A stretch of 64,000 bases of DNA from JBAXTE01 sp963556065 (lineage in GTDB: Bacteria > Bacteroidota > Bacteroidia > Bacteroidales > WCHB1-69), in NCBI GenBank assembly GCA_963556065.3, contig CAUVYH020000016.1, positions 1 to 64,000 of the forward strand, in the 5' to 3' direction. Within the stretch, counting starts at the first letter, position 1; each line of letters opens with the position of its first letter. The notes under the pieces are model-generated. The model saw only the letters and a list, made by a program, of their open reading frames with translations, was not told the origin of the DNA and did not search any database. Shown piece by piece: positions 17,900 through 28,619 of the stretch. Made by a program: the position numbers and the translations under genes.

Positions 17900-18643
17900 C
17901 TATTGGTTAAATCTACGATGCCGCAGCACTTCGTAAAGGACAACCCCCGTTGCCACCGAAACATTTAAAGAATCTATTGTTCCCATCAACGGGATTTTCA
18001 CATGGTCGGTGAAATAGCTGAAATATTCGGGGGAGATTCCTTCGCCTTCGTTCCCCACCACAATACAAACCGGACGACAGTAGTCGGCCTGATAATGCAT
18101 ATTACTGGCCTTTTCGGTAGCTCCGATAATCGCTACGCCCGCCTCTTTTAAAAAGGAAAAAACCTCTTTCAGGTTGGTATGGCGACATATTGGCACATTG
18201 TGAATGGCTCCCGCTGAAGTTTTCACCGCATCTTCATTAATCTGTGCCGAATTATGGGCAGGAATAACCACGGCATGAACCCCTGCACACTCTGCGGTAC
18301 GAATGATTGCTCCCAGATTGCGTACGTCGGTAATTCGATCAAGGACTAAAATAAAAGGATCCTCTCCTGATTCATATATTGTAGGAATAACATCAAAGAT
18401 ACTGGCATAATCAACAGCAGAAATAAAAGCAACCGCCCCCTGATGATTTCCATTCACCATGCGGTGAAGCTTTTCTACAGGCACTACTTGCATAGGAACA
18501 TTCCGTTGGCGGATTAACGTGGTGAGCTCACGCATCAATTCCCCTGCCATGCCACGTTGAATCAGTACTTTATCAATGGTTTTATCGGCTTGTATGGCTT
18601 CTATGATCGGACGAATGCCATAGATAATATCTTTTCTTTTCAA
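17900..18643 (-). CDS. rlmB: 23S rRNA 2'-O-ribose methyltransferase RlmB/TrmH family
   Basis: SpoU-class enzyme that methylates the ribose of a 23S rRNA guanosine (G2251 in E. coli) or a related RNA site. An N-terminal substrate-binding domain (IYGIRPIIEAI, NGNHQGAVAF) precedes the knotted SAM domain with the three SpoU motifs: LDRITDVRNLGAIIRTAE, VVGNEGEGIS, and IPLMGTIDSLNVSVATGV. I start at the TTG at 18641-18643, because the farther TTG at 18676 overlaps the promoter -7 box (18665-18673). The resulting 247 residues is the normal length. Confidence 0.9.
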   Translation of the reverse strand: MKRKDIIYGIRPIIEAIQADKTIDKVLIQRGMAGELMRELTTLIRQRNVPMQVVPVEKLHRMVNGNHQGAVAFISAVDYASIFDVIPTIYESGEDPFILVLDRITDVRNLGAIIRTAECAGVHAVVIPAHNSAQINEDAVKTSAGAIHNVPICRHTNLKEVFSFLKEAGVAIIGATEKASNMHYQADYCRPVCIVVGNEGEGISPEYFSYFTDHVKIPLMGTIDSLNVSVATGVVLYEVLRHRRFNQ

Positions 18644-18664
18644 TGAATCAGATTTTATATTTTT

Positions 18665-18673
18665 GCAAAGATA
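18665..18673 (-). promoter_or_regulatory. -7 promoter box of the rlmB operon
   Basis: TATCTTTGC on the minus strand, a perfect Bacteroidetes -7 box about 22 bases before the chosen rlmB start; no clear -33 TTTG. Confidence 0.6.
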
Positions 18674-18774
18674 CAAAATGGCGGATAGCTTCCACCCTTT
18701 TTACACAATAATTTTGCGCAAAGAACCCTTTATGGAAGGGTGTTGCCCTATTTGCAAACAGACCGCTAACACCT

Positions 18775-19569
18775 TTATTCAACTATGGAACTAACATTCG
18801 GTGCGCCCTTCTTGTTGTTCCTGCTGGACAAATCAAAATGAATTCCAAAAGTAACCGTTAATGGCATATAGCTTAATGGTGTACTGTTGTACTTATACGA
18901 ATACATCATTTGAGCTTGGAATTTGACCCACTTATACCCACCTCGAATGGTGATTGCAGGCTCAATAAAAACAAATGATTCTTTATCTATATTCAAAAGT
19001 TTCTGATCTACCAGCATTAATGGTGTATAATTCAGGGTATCAATATTTGAATAATTGAGGATTAGTAATCTGCTTGAAAAAGCAATATCAAAATATTCGT
19101 TCGTAAATCCGATACTTGGCTGAATAAAAAATCGATTAGTTTTAGCTGAAAAAGATTCTTTTCTCAAAAAAGCACCTGTAGTATAGTCCGTATATTTATC
19201 GAACGTGGAATTTTTTCCGCCGCCATAACCCCCATACGCCTCGAATACGGAATTTTCCGAAAGTTTTCCTATATAACCGACTCCACCTTCAATAAGGCTG
19301 GACTTACTATTATTTAACGAATTCTCCCCATAAGTGTAATCATAAGTATTGGTATTTCTGGTATGGTATTGACCATTCAACATCACCCCAATATTGTCCG
19401 TTACGGCATAAGCTGCCTGATAATCGAAAGGTCCAAGAGTTGCACGAACTTCATTTTTTTCCGTCAACAACGGTACATTCTGCATATTTGGAGTGTACAT
19501 AATATTACAACTTTGAGCAATTAGGGATATTCCCAAAATTTGAATAAACAGATTTTTCTTTTTTATCAT
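18775..19569 (-). CDS. Putative lipoprotein, tandem paralog 1
   Basis: A 264-residue protein with a lipoprotein-type signal ending at IAQSC. I do not recognise a named family. It is a clear paralog of the gene just upstream (19596-20417): both begin after the Cys with NxMYxPxMQNxPLL, then EKxEV, then YAVTDxxGVMLNGxYxxxxx. Repeated GYGGG and aromatic-alternating segments suggest a beta-barrel or beta-rich surface protein. The two genes are 26 bases apart and co-transcribed. Likely tethered in the outer membrane; function unknown. Confidence 0.75.
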   Translation of the reverse strand: MIKKKNLFIQILGISLIAQSCNIMYTPNMQNVPLLTEKNEVRATLGPFDYQAAYAVTDNIGVMLNGQYHTRNTNTYDYTYGENSLNNSKSSLIEGGVGYIGKLSENSVFEAYGGYGGGKNSTFDKYTDYTTGAFLRKESFSAKTNRFFIQPSIGFTNEYFDIAFSSRLLILNYSNIDTLNYTPLMLVDQKLLNIDKESFVFIEPAITIRGGYKWVKFQAQMMYSYKYNSTPLSYMPLTVTFGIHFDLSSRNNKKGAPNVSSIVE

Positions 19570-19595
19570 AATAGTTTTTGAAATTGGTTATTTTA

Positions 19596-20417
19596 TTATT
19601 CGACGATTGTAGCGGAAGTGATCACCTTCTTCCGATTCATAATATTCCAACGTTTAGCAATATCCACATGCATGCCAATGCTAAAAACAACCGGCATATA
19701 ATTTAGTCGATCTACATTGTATTTATACGACAGCATTGCCTGAGCCTGAAACTTCACGTATTTAAAGCCATATCGCAAGGTGAGTGCCGGCTCTAGAAAT
19801 GCATATACCGATTTATCCATATCCAATAACTTGTCATCATACAGTTCAACAAGCGAATATCCAAACGAATTTGCATTCAGATATTTTTGAAACAATATGC
19901 GCGTCGAAAAAGAGACATCAAAGTTTTCTATTGAATAGCCGATTGCCGGTTGAACGAAAAACCGCATAAGATCGGCATTGTACGAACTCTTTAGTGTTGG
20001 AATTTCATTGATTGAATCTTTTGCATAATTTCTCAAGGAGCTGCTTCCATATCCAAGTCCTCCGAAAATTTCCACTATCGCATTGTCGTTGAGTTTATTA
20101 AAATAACCGGCTCCCGCTTCCACATGCCATTGTTTCCGCTCCTGGCGAGACCATGAATCATAATAATCATAACTACTATAATCATTACTTGCACCATTGT
20201 TATAGTACCCGTTCAGCATCACTCCAACATGATCGGTTACAGCGTAGGCGCCTTGAATATCGTTAATCCCAATATTAGCCACCACTTCCTTTTTCTCTTG
20301 CAATAAGGGAGTGTTTTGCATACTGGGGCTATACATTACATTACAACTTTGAAACATAATCGCAAACAACAATCCTACTGCAAATATTGACAACCGCTTA
20401 TTAATCAGTATTTTCAT
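19596..20417 (-). CDS. Putative lipoprotein, tandem paralog 2
   Basis: A 273-residue protein with signal IMFQSC and the same architecture as its downstream neighbour: MYSPSMQNTPLLQEKKEV, AYAVTDHVGVMLNGYY, GAGYFNKL, and a final beta-strand-like segment SYKYNVDRLNYMPVVFSIGMH matched by SYKYNSTPLSYMPLTVTFGIH in the other copy. First gene of the pair. The C-terminal pattern of alternating hydrophobic residues ending in an aromatic is compatible with an outer membrane beta-barrel. No function can be assigned. Confidence 0.75.
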   Translation of the reverse strand: MKILINKRLSIFAVGLLFAIMFQSCNVMYSPSMQNTPLLQEKKEVVANIGINDIQGAYAVTDHVGVMLNGYYNNGASNDYSSYDYYDSWSRQERKQWHVEAGAGYFNKLNDNAIVEIFGGLGYGSSSLRNYAKDSINEIPTLKSSYNADLMRFFVQPAIGYSIENFDVSFSTRILFQKYLNANSFGYSLVELYDDKLLDMDKSVYAFLEPALTLRYGFKYVKFQAQAMLSYKYNVDRLNYMPVVFSIGMHVDIAKRWNIMNRKKVITSATIVE

Positions 20418-20494
20418 ATATAAATAATTATTTAGGACTTAATTTTAATATAAATCAATTCGAAATTATTCAACTAAAGTACAACTTTTAAATT

Positions 20495-20530
20495 AAAAAA
20501 GCAGGTCTTCTTGAATAGATCTGCTTTTTT
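20495..20530 (-). terminator. Terminator after the M3 peptidase gene
   Basis: AAAAAAGCAGGTCT / AGATCTGCTTTTTT (20495-20508 with 20517-20530, one G-T pair), 8-base loop; T-tract on either strand. Confidence 0.85.
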
Positions 20531-20549
20531 AATAAATCAAGCATTAAAC

Positions 20550-22656
20550 TTATTTTTTCAATCCACTTCTTATCAACAGCGCATCAATCGTAGGTTCCTG
20601 CCCTCTGAACTTTTTATAAAGAATCATCGGATCCTGAGTTCCTCCCTTCGAAAGGATGTTTGTTCTGAATGAAGTGGCTGTTGCTTTGTTAAAAATGCCA
20701 TTTTTTTGGAATACCGAAAAAGCATCTGCATCCAATACTTCAGCCCATTTATATCCATAATAACCGGCAGCATAACCGCCATCGAATATATGGCTAAAAG
20801 CAACACTCATATTAGCACCTTCAACTTCCGGCATTAATGCAGTTTTAGCAATTGCATTTTTTTCGAAATCATTAACCGAAATAGTAATCGGCGAAGTTAC
20901 CGAATGCCATGCCATATCGGTTATTGCAAACGATAGTTGACGTACTGATTGATAACCTGCCTGAAAGTTATTATAATCTTTGATTTTCTTAATTAATTCG
21001 GCAGGGATCGGTTGATTGGTTTGGTAATGAAAAGCAAAAAGGTCAAGAAATTGCTTTTCAACCGTAAAGTTTTCCATAATTTGCGATGGTAGCTCCACAA
21101 AATCGCGATAAACGCTGGTTCCTGCCAAACTGCTATAAGTAACATCGGAAAGCATTCCATGCAAGGAGTGTCCAAATTCATGTAAAAATGTATTTACTTC
21201 ATCAAAAGTAAGCAATGCAGGCTTATCAGCTGTAGGCTTGGTAAAATTGGTTACAATTTGAACTAGTGGACGATGATCTACTCCATTAAGTTTGTATTGT
21301 TCTCTAAAAACGGTCATCCATGCGCCACTACTTTTGGTTTCGCGTGGGAAAAAGTCTAAATAAAGAATTGCTAAAAATTTTCCATTTTGATCCGTAACCT
21401 CATATACCGTAACATCGGGATTGTAAATAGGAATTTTGGTGTTAACCTTAAAATTAAGTCCATACAATTTGTTTGCAAGTGTAAAAACACCTTTTTTTAC
21501 TTTCTCCAGTTCAAAATATGGTTTAAGAAGTTCGTCATTAATCTGAAATTTGTCGTTCATCAACTTTTGTGTATAAAAGGACCAATCCCAACGTTGCAAA
21601 TCGCCATCCAAACCTTTCTGTTTAGCATACTCCTGAAGCTCTTTCACCTCTTGGCGAGCTGCAGGCAATGAGGCATCCAGCAGTTTCTGCAAGAAGTTGT
21701 TTACATTGTCGGCCGATTTGGCCATACGTTCTTCCAAAACGTAATCGGCATAAGTTTTATATCCCAATAAATTGGCCATTTGAAGGCGTAATTCTGCAAA
21801 CTGAAGGATATTTTTCGAATTATCGTTATCATTTCCTTTAAAGCAACGAGTAGCATAAGCAATGAACATTTTCTTGCGAAGGTCGCGATTTTCCGAATAC
21901 TTCATAAATGCGCCATAACTTGGGGCAGACAGGTCGAAGACCCAACCGGTTTTTCCTTTGCTCTTTGCAGTCATTTCTGCCATTGCCAAAACACTTTCAG
22001 GTAAACCTTTGAGATCGTCTTTATTGATAATATCAAGAGTAAATGCATTTGTCTCTTTCAGTAAATTGTCTTTGAATCTTAAAGACAAATCGGAAAGTTT
22101 ATTGGATAAATCACGATAAGCAGCCTTCTGTCCATCGTTCAGATTTGCACCACTGCGAACAAATCCACGATACGTTTTATCTAACAACATCTGTTGTTCG
22201 GGAGTTAGCTTTAAAGTAGCTTTTTGTTTATAAACAGCATTTACACGTTGAAAAAGAATAGGATCTAAGTTTACATCATTTCCATATTCAGTAAGAATCG
22301 GCATGATTTCGTAAGCAATTTTTTGAAGTTCTTCCGACGCATCACACTCAAGCATATTAGAAAACACGTTGCTGATTCTCGACAACAACATTCCACTGTG
22401 TTCCAACGCTTCAATCGTGTTAGCAAAAAGTGGCAGGGCCTTTCGTTTGCTTTATTAAACGAATATCTTCTTTTGCCTGTTTAATTGCATATTGAAATGC
22501 CGGAAGATAATGTTCGGTTTTAATCTGATCGAACGGTGGCGTTTCAAAAGGAGTATTCCATGGCTTAACGAGAGGGTTTTCCTCAATATTTTGTGCATTC
22601 ATACTTACACTTGTGATTAATGTTAACAAGGTTAATGATAATAATTTTCTTTTCAT
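20550..22656 (-). CDS. M3 family metallopeptidase (peptidyl-dipeptidase Dcp-like), exported, one frameshift
   Basis: Zinc peptidase of the thimet oligopeptidase/Dcp family. The first frame (22656 to 22420) has a signal peptide (LTLLTLITSVSMNAQ) and NPLVKPWNTPFETPPF, the usual Dcp N-terminus. The second (22406 to 20550) gives the catalytic domain with FLHEFGHSLHGM (HExxH zinc site) and the downstream zinc-ligand region EN/FTVEKQ. Removing one base from the A5 run at 22425-22429 joins them as PATFANTIEALEHSG, giving about 700 residues, normal for the family. A minus-strand -7 box lies at 22779-22787. Periplasmic or surface peptide degradation is likely. Confidence 0.88.
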
Positions 22657-22778
22657 ACGTAATATATAAAGGTTATTCTATTTTTAAAGTGATGCAATGC
22701 CGCATGATTTATTCTTACCTGCTTTCGAATTTTAATTCATGCTCGTTTATGGAAATATAATTTACTGGTTATTTGATT

Positions 22779-22787
22779 GCAAAGATA
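22779..22787 (-). promoter_or_regulatory. -7 promoter box of the M3 peptidase gene
   Basis: TATCTTTGC on the minus strand, about 120 bases before the peptidase start; no convincing -33 element. Confidence 0.5.
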
Positions 22788-22850
22788 AAAATAAGTTTTA
22801 ATTTATACTGAAATTTCAGCCCTTTGCATTAAAAATATCAAAACAAAAAA

Positions 22851-22878
22851 AACGCATATAAATATGCGTTTTTTTTTG
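22851..22878 (-). terminator. Terminator after infB
   Basis: AACGCATAT-AA-ATATGCGTT (22851-22859 with 22862-22870) flanked by A and T runs; closes the rimP-nusA-infB operon and is bidirectional in form. Confidence 0.9.
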
Positions 22879-22892
22879 TTTATTCAAACTCT

Positions 22893-25800
22893 TTATTTGA
22901 GCGTCCTTTTTACTTCAATTTCGTCATAACCTTCAATGATGTCATTTACCTTAATGTCGTTATAGTTTTTCGATACCCAAACCACAATCCTGTCCGGCAA
23001 ATACTTCTTTTACTTCATCTTTAAATCGTTTAAGCGATGACAACTTACCGGAGTGGACAACAATTCCGTTACGAATTACACGAATTTTGGTATGGCGGTT
23101 AATTTTCCCGTCGAGAACAATAGAGCCTGCAATAGCACCAACTTTAGTAATATTGAAAACTTCACGAACTTCGATATTACATACGATTTTTTCCTGAATC
23201 TCCGGAGATAGCATTCCTTCGATTGCATCTTTAATTTCGTTTATTGCATTATAAATAACAGAATAAGTACGGATATCTATTTCTTCCGTTTCGGCTAATT
23301 TACGTGCCTGAGCCGACGGACGAACCTGGAATGCAATAATGATTGCATTGGATGCCGATGCCAACAATACATCCGATTCGGTAACCGAGCCTACTGATTT
23401 GTGAATTACATTTACTTGAACCTGTAAAGATGACAGCTTTAATAAGGAATCGGACAATGCCTCAACAGATCCATCAACATCGCCTTTCACGATAATGTTA
23501 AGCTCTTTGAAATCACCAATCGCAATACGGCGGCCGATTTCTTCGAGGGTGATATGCTTCTGGGTTCTAATTCCCTGTTCACGAAGAAGTTGTGCCCGTT
23601 TATTGGCCACATTCTTGGCTTCATGTTCGTCTTTATAAACTTTAAAGGTGTCTCCGGCCTGAGGAGCAGCATTTAAGCCGAGTAACAACAACGGAGCAGA
23701 CGGTCCTGCTTCACTGATTGCAACATTACGTTCGTTAAACATTGCCTTCACTTTTCCAAAAGCGGAACCTGCCACAACTGTATCACCAATTCTCAAAGTA
23801 CCGTTTTGCACCAAAATTTTAGCCACATATCCTTTGCCTTTATCTAAGGCAGACTCGATTACGGTTCCGCTTGCATGGCGACCTGGATTCGCTTTAAGTT
23901 CGAGCATTTCGGATTCTACAAGGACTTTGTCCAAAAGCAAATCTATATTTATCCCTTTTTTAGCCGAGATTTCCTGACATTGGTATTTGCCTCCCCACTC
24001 TTCTACTAAGATATTCATATTTGCCAAACCTTCACGAATTTTATCCGGATTAGCATTGGGTTTATCTACTTTATTGATGGCGAAAATCATTGGGACACCC
24101 GCAGCCTGAGCATGGTTAATTGCTTCAATGGTTTGAGGCATGATCGTATCGTCTGCAGCAATTACAATAATTACGATATCTGTAATTTTGGCACCACGAG
24201 CACGCATTGCAGTAAATGCTTCATGCCCCGGAGTATCGAGGAACGTAATTTTTTTACCATTTTGCAATCTAACTTCATAAGCCCCGATATGCTGAGTAAT
24301 ACCGCCGGCTTCACCCGCAATTACATTTGTTTTTCGAATATAGTCGAGAAGCGAAGTTTTACCATGATCAACGTGCCCCATGACTGCAATAACCGGTGAG
24401 CGTTCGGTTAAATCGGCAGGATCATCTATTTCCAGTTCCGAATCTTCTTCGGTGTCGGCGCCAATAAACTGAACCGAGAAGCCGAACTCATCCGCTAAAA
24501 GGGTTATAGTTTCAGCATCTAAACGCTGATTAATGGAAACAAAAAGACCGATACTCATACAAATCGATATAATCTGAGTAACAGGAACATCCATTAACGT
24601 TGCCAATTCATTGGCCGTTAAAAATTCCGCAACTTTGATGATTTTCTTTTCGTTGAGTTCCTGATTGGATAAATCGGTGGATTTCTGGCTTATCATTTGT
24701 CGCTTATCGCGGCGATGCTTGGATGTCTTAGACTTTCCTGTAGGAGCTAATCGTGCTAAGGTTTCTTTAATTTGGCGTTGAATTTCCTCATCGGTGAGCT
24801 CTACTTTTTTTACATCTTTTGCAGGTACGCTTTTTGAAAAGCGGCTGTTGCCAGCATTGCTTTTAGCATGTTGACCGGGCCTGTTTTGTCCGGAAGTATG
24901 CTGCGATGAACCCGCACCAACACCGCCGCCAGGTCTTTGCTGCCCTCCCCCCGAACGATTCTGAGAAGATTGATTGTTCCGATTGTTCGAGTTAGTGTTA
25001 CCACCAGCGCTTCTATTCTGCTGATTTCCGGCACCGCTTGTTCCCTGACCCTGCGAACGGTTTCCATTATTCTGTCCTGCACCATTTCCATTGTTCGAAG
25101 AACTTTGTGCAGGTTGTCCCTGTCCCGGTTGAGGAATTCTTTTTCTGCGTTTTTTATTTCGGTCTTCGCTTCTTACAGAGTGCCCATCCGATTTAGCAAC
25201 CGGCTTTTTAATAGTGTCCAGATCCATTTTTCCCATAATTTTGGGACCTTCAAGTTTCTGAACGTGAGTTTTATATACATCATCGGCCGAGGTTGCCGTT
25301 TTCTGAACGGCATTATCTTCATCCGAAGGAGCTGATTGCTCCGGCGTAGCCTCCTGATAGCGATTTTCCTGAATTTTTTCGGTAACAGCATTCCGCTTTT
25401 CAATTTCTTTACGCAATTGATCTTCGGTTTTCTTAGCCGGTTTCGTTTTCGTGTTTAAAGAATCTAAGTCGATAAAACCGACAGATTTAATATTCGACTT
25501 AGGAACTTGTTTCTTAGCCTCCTCCAACTTCACTGAATCGGTAGAAGCTGATTCCTCCACGTAATTTGCTTCAGCAGATGGCGTTGCAGAAGTTTCTATA
25601 GGTTTTGGAGATGGTTTGGAAGCCTGATTGTCGGAAGTTTTTTTAGCAGAAGTTTTCGGTGCATTCAAATCTATTTTCCCTAAAATTTTGGGACCTTCAA
25701 TAACCGAGCGACCTAAATCGATCGTATTATCTTTGATGAAGACTTCGCGTTCTTCAACATCTTCCTGTTCCACAACAGCCGGCTTGGAAACAACTATCGG

Positions 25801-26028
25801 TTCCTGATTTTTTAGGACTTCAATATGTTTTTTTTGCGCATTTTCTTTAACCTTACGCTCGCTTGAATACTCTTTCACAAGAATTTCATACATATCTTCG
25901 TCTAATTTAGTATTCGGGTTGTTCTCGATACTATAATTTTTCTTATTCAAAAGATCAACTATCTTCTCTGTAGATACGTTAAACTCTTGAGCCACCTTAC
26001 CAAGCCTTTTTTTATTGGGGTCTGCCAT
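22893..26028 (-). CDS. infB: Translation initiation factor IF-2, frameshift near 3' end
   Basis: GTPase that brings initiator tRNA to the 30S subunit. An IF2_N-type helix (KRLGKVAQEFNVSTEKIVDLL) opens the protein; residues of about 90-430 are a low-complexity Gly/Asn/Gln/Ser/Pro-rich linker; the G domain starts near residue 549 with VMGHVDHGKTSLLD, DTPGHEAFTAMRARG and NKVDKPNANP. The printed frame stops at 22960 after GLGIEKL. Removing one base from the T5 run at 22966-22970 restores GLGIENYNDIKVNDIIEGYD and a stop at 22893-22895, the true C-terminus. As infB is essential, this is probably a consensus error. It follows nusA by 67 bases. Confidence 0.95.
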
Positions 26029-26095
26029 CTATCTATTTCTTTAATTCTTCTTTTTTTATGTTAACTTCTTTAAGCCGTGGGCAAAGATACACATT

Positions 26096-27334
26096 TTATT
26101 CGAATTCATGCTTAATAATCCGTGTAATCTCGTCTATGGTTTCCTCTTCCAAGTCCGTTCTGTTAATCAGTTCCTGCGTAGATAAATCTAACACGCTTTT
26201 AGCCGTATCACACCCAATGCCTTTAAGCACATCAATGATCCACTGATCGATTTCATCGCTAAACTCTTGTAAGTCAATGTCTTCATTTTCATCTTCACCA
26301 TCCCTGTAAACATCAATTTCGTATCCTGTAAGCTTACTTGCCAACTTAATGTTGTAACCGCCTTTACCGATGGCCAACGAAACCTGATCGGGTTTCATGT
26401 AAACGTCTGCTTTCTTTTTATTTTCATCGATTTCGATGCTGCTGATTTTAGCCGGGCTCAATGCACGGGTAATATACAGCTTCGTATTGCCGGTAAAATT
26501 AATTACATCGATGTTTTCGTTGCGTAATTCTCTAACAATACCGTGAATACGGCTTCCTTTCATTCCGACACATGCACCCACAGGGTCGATTCTGTCGTCG
26601 TATGATTCTACCGCTACTTTAGCTCTTTCACCGGGAACTCTCACGATGTTTTTAATTGTAATAATTCCATCATAAACTTCAGGAATTTCTTGTTCCATAA
26701 GACGTTCCAAGAACATCGGCGAAGTTCGGGAAATCGTAATGGCCGGAGCCCCGTTTTTCATATCTACCGATAGCACAACCGCTCTGATAGAGTCACCTTT
26801 TTTGTAAAAATCGGCAGGTATTTGCTCGGTTTTGGGTAAAATCATTTCAATACCTTCTTCATCAAGCACCAACGTCTCTTTTTTCCAAGCCTGATAGACT
26901 TCTCCAACAACGACTTCTCCAACTCGATCCTTGTACTTTTCGTATTCCTGCAACTTTTCGTATTCCATTACTTTCGACATCAGAATTTGTCGTAAAGACA
27001 AGATCTCTCTTCTGCCAAAATCCTTGAGATATATCTTTTCAATATATTCTTCTCCCACTTCAAAATCGGGCTCAATCTTGATGGCATCCGACAACTTTAT
27101 CTCTAAATTTTCATCTTCGAAAGCGTCATCATCTACAATGTTTAAATAACGCAAAATTTCCAAATCGCCTTTATCGATATTTACAATAATGTCAAACTTT
27201 GCATCGAGTCCGTATTTTTTCTGTAACATGTGATGAAAAGCATCCTCAAGGATTTTCATCAACGTTTCGCGATCTACATTTTTGAATTCTTTAAACTCCG
27301 CAAAAGATTCAATTAAATTTAAACTATCTTCCAT
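26096..27334 (-). CDS. nusA: Transcription termination/antitermination factor NusA
   Basis: Binds RNA polymerase and nascent RNA to control pausing, termination and antitermination. The 412-residue protein has an N-terminal polymerase-binding domain (LIESFAEFKEFKNVDRETLMKILEDAF), an S1 domain near residues 135-200 (DRVGEVVVGEVYQA), and paired KH domains with RVPGERAKVAV, DPVGACVGMKGSRI and VSLAIGKGGYNIKLA. It ends soon after a helical tail. It lies between rimP and infB, the standard order. Confidence 0.97.
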   Translation of the reverse strand: MEDSLNLIESFAEFKEFKNVDRETLMKILEDAFHHMLQKKYGLDAKFDIIVNIDKGDLEILRYLNIVDDDAFEDENLEIKLSDAIKIEPDFEVGEEYIEKIYLKDFGRREILSLRQILMSKVMEYEKLQEYEKYKDRVGEVVVGEVYQAWKKETLVLDEEGIEMILPKTEQIPADFYKKGDSIRAVVLSVDMKNGAPAITISRTSPMFLERLMEQEIPEVYDGIITIKNIVRVPGERAKVAVESYDDRIDPVGACVGMKGSRIHGIVRELRNENIDVINFTGNTKLYITRALSPAKISSIEIDENKKKADVYMKPDQVSLAIGKGGYNIKLASKLTGYEIDVYRDGEDENEDIDLQEFSDEIDQWIIDVLKGIGCDTAKSVLDLSTQELINRTDLEEETIDEITRIIKHEFE

Positions 27335-27371
27335 GATAAGAAAGTTTTATTTGTTTATATTTATATTTATT

Positions 27372-27824
27372 TTACTTAAAGCTAATCTTTATTTTAGCCT
27401 CTTTAATTTCATTATACGGAATAACCATTTGAATAGGTTCTTCTTTCTTTTTCTTTGCCGCCACTTTTAGCGTAACTTCACTTGGAGCGGCCGCAATAAT
27501 CTCGCCGGTAATTTCAGTATCATCCGACTTAACAACCTCAAGCATTCTTCCAATATTCTTTATGTATTGGCGTGAGAATTTTAGCGGTTGGGTAGCTCCG
27601 TACGAAGAGACATTTAGTTCGAAATCCTCCGTTTCTCGGTCGAGTTTCGATTCCACGTACTTGCTAACCGTAATGCAGTCTTCTATATGAACATGCTCAT
27701 CGCTATCTAAAAAGACATAGATCCTATTGTCGGATTTCACCAGAACATCAGCAACATAAACTGCTGCATTAAGCTCTTTAATTGCCGCTTCGACTAACTT
27801 TTCTATTTGTTCTTTATTTATCAT
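27372..27824 (-). CDS. rimP: Ribosome maturation factor RimP
   Basis: Needed for 30S subunit maturation. The 150-residue protein has the RimP N-domain (IYVFLDSDEHVHIEDCITVSKYV, then DFELNVSSYGATQPL in place of the common VSSPGLDRPL) and a short C-terminal SH3-like domain ending IPYNEIKEAKIKISFK. Position directly upstream of nusA and infB supports the call. First gene of the operon; the promoter is not obvious. Confidence 0.93.
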   Translation of the reverse strand: MINKEQIEKLVEAAIKELNAAVYVADVLVKSDNRIYVFLDSDEHVHIEDCITVSKYVESKLDRETEDFELNVSSYGATQPLKFSRQYIKNIGRMLEVVKSDDTEITGEIIAAAPSEVTLKVAAKKKKEEPIQMVIPYNEIKEAKIKISFK

Positions 27825-27861
27825 ATTTCATTATAATATCAAAACTTTATCACAAATAAAC

Positions 27862-27888
27862 AAAAAACTCCCACAGAGAGTGAGAGTT
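27862..27888 (-). terminator. Weak terminator between tRNA-Gln and rimP
   Basis: On the minus strand AACTCTC, 9-base loop, GGGAGTT then T6: a 7-bp stem including one G-T pair, placed just after tRNA-Gln. Confidence 0.6.
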
Positions 27889-27894
27889 CAGAGT

Positions 27895-27963
27895 TGACCT
27901 ACCAGGATTCGAACCTAGACAGGCAGTACCAAAAACTGCAGTGCTACCATTACACCATAGGTC
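27895..27963 (-). tRNA. tRNA-Gln (UUG)
   Basis: Acceptor stem GACCTAT / GTAGGTC, anticodon stem GCAGT / ACTGC with loop TTTTGGT (anticodon TTG), T-arm TAGG-TTCGAAT-CCTG. CCA is not encoded. It is preceded by an optimal promoter. Confidence 0.93.
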
Positions 27964-27973
27964 ATTTGAGATT

Positions 27974-28005
27974 GCAAAGGTAGTATATTTTTTTTATTCG
28001 CCAAA
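27974..28005 (-). promoter_or_regulatory. Promoter of tRNA-Gln
   Basis: Minus strand: -33 TTTG at 28005-28002, exactly 19 bases, -7 TACCTTTGC at 27982-27974. Matches the Bacteroidetes primary sigma factor consensus fully. Confidence 0.85.
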
Positions 28006-28124
28006 TAATTTTCCAAAAAAAATGATTTTTTTTACTTTTTTTCGAAAAATCGGCAACCTGGTAAAAATAACGAATTGAAAATTAGTGAATAAGATGATTC
28101 CCCATGAAAAAAAACAAAAAAAAA

Positions 28125-28156
28125 TTTGGTGATAATAAAAATAATTGTACTTTTGC
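28125..28156 (+). promoter_or_regulatory. Promoter of the tRNA-Gly/tRNA-Leu unit
   Basis: -33 TTTG at 28125-28128, 19 bases, -7 TACTTTTGC at 28148-28156, 10 bases before tRNA-Gly. Full consensus match. Confidence 0.88.
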
Positions 28157-28166
28157 ATCCACAATT

Positions 28167-28239
<73 letters not shown>

Positions 28240-28286
28240 CGAAGCCTCTCGATAGAGAGGTTTTAAGTTAAGAGTTCTTAGAAATT

Positions 28287-28374
28287 GCCCGGGTGGTGGA
28301 ATTGGTAGACACGAAGGACTTAAAATCCTTTGCCCCTAAAGGGCGTGCGGGTTCAAGTCCCGCCTCGGGTACCA
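28287..28374 (+). tRNA. tRNA-Leu (UAA)
   Basis: Acceptor GCCCGGG / CTCGGGT, anticodon stem AGGA-CTTAAAA-TCCT (anticodon TAA), long class II variable arm TGCCCCTAAAGGGCG, T-arm GCGGGTTCAAGTCCCGC, and encoded CCA. Co-transcribed with tRNA-Gly. Confidence 0.97.
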
Positions 28375-28413
28375 AAAATCCCAAATAATCATGCGATTAT
28401 TTGGGATTTTTTT
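28375..28413 (+). terminator. Terminator after tRNA-Leu
   Basis: AAAATCCCAAATAATC, loop ATGC, GATTATTTGGGATTTT then more T: a 12-bp-plus perfect stem with a T-tract, right after the tRNA. Confidence 0.95.
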
Positions 28414-28539
28414 GTTTCTGGATTACCCCTATTCCATTACCCGGCGTTTGGGTTTACAAAAACGACTTCTAATGGTTAAGTTCTAGAAGAAACAACATTC
28501 CTTTGAAATTCAATCTGACAGTAATACGGCTCCCAAAGT

Positions 28540-28577
28540 CTCTAATATCAACAGCCCTAGAGTTATTGATATTAGAG
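28540..28577. repeat. Inverted repeat downstream of the GloVer gene
   Basis: Perfect 12-bp arms CTCTAATATCAA and TTGATATTAGAG (28540-28551 with 28566-28577), 14-base loop, no T-tract. May be a terminator stem or transcript stabiliser for the gene ending at 28620. Confidence 0.6.
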
Positions 28578-28619
28578 GAACCGATTTTGGTGTAGAATTA
28601 AATTTCCCTAAAAGAAATA

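Noticed and set aside
18644..18676. TTG at 18676 as rlmB start
   Set aside because: It overlaps the -7 box, and the extra residues do not fit the family.
22893..22959. IF-2 with a shortened C-terminus as a real variant
   Set aside because: The missing conserved tail is encoded directly downstream in the next frame after a T5 run, so a base-call error is simpler.
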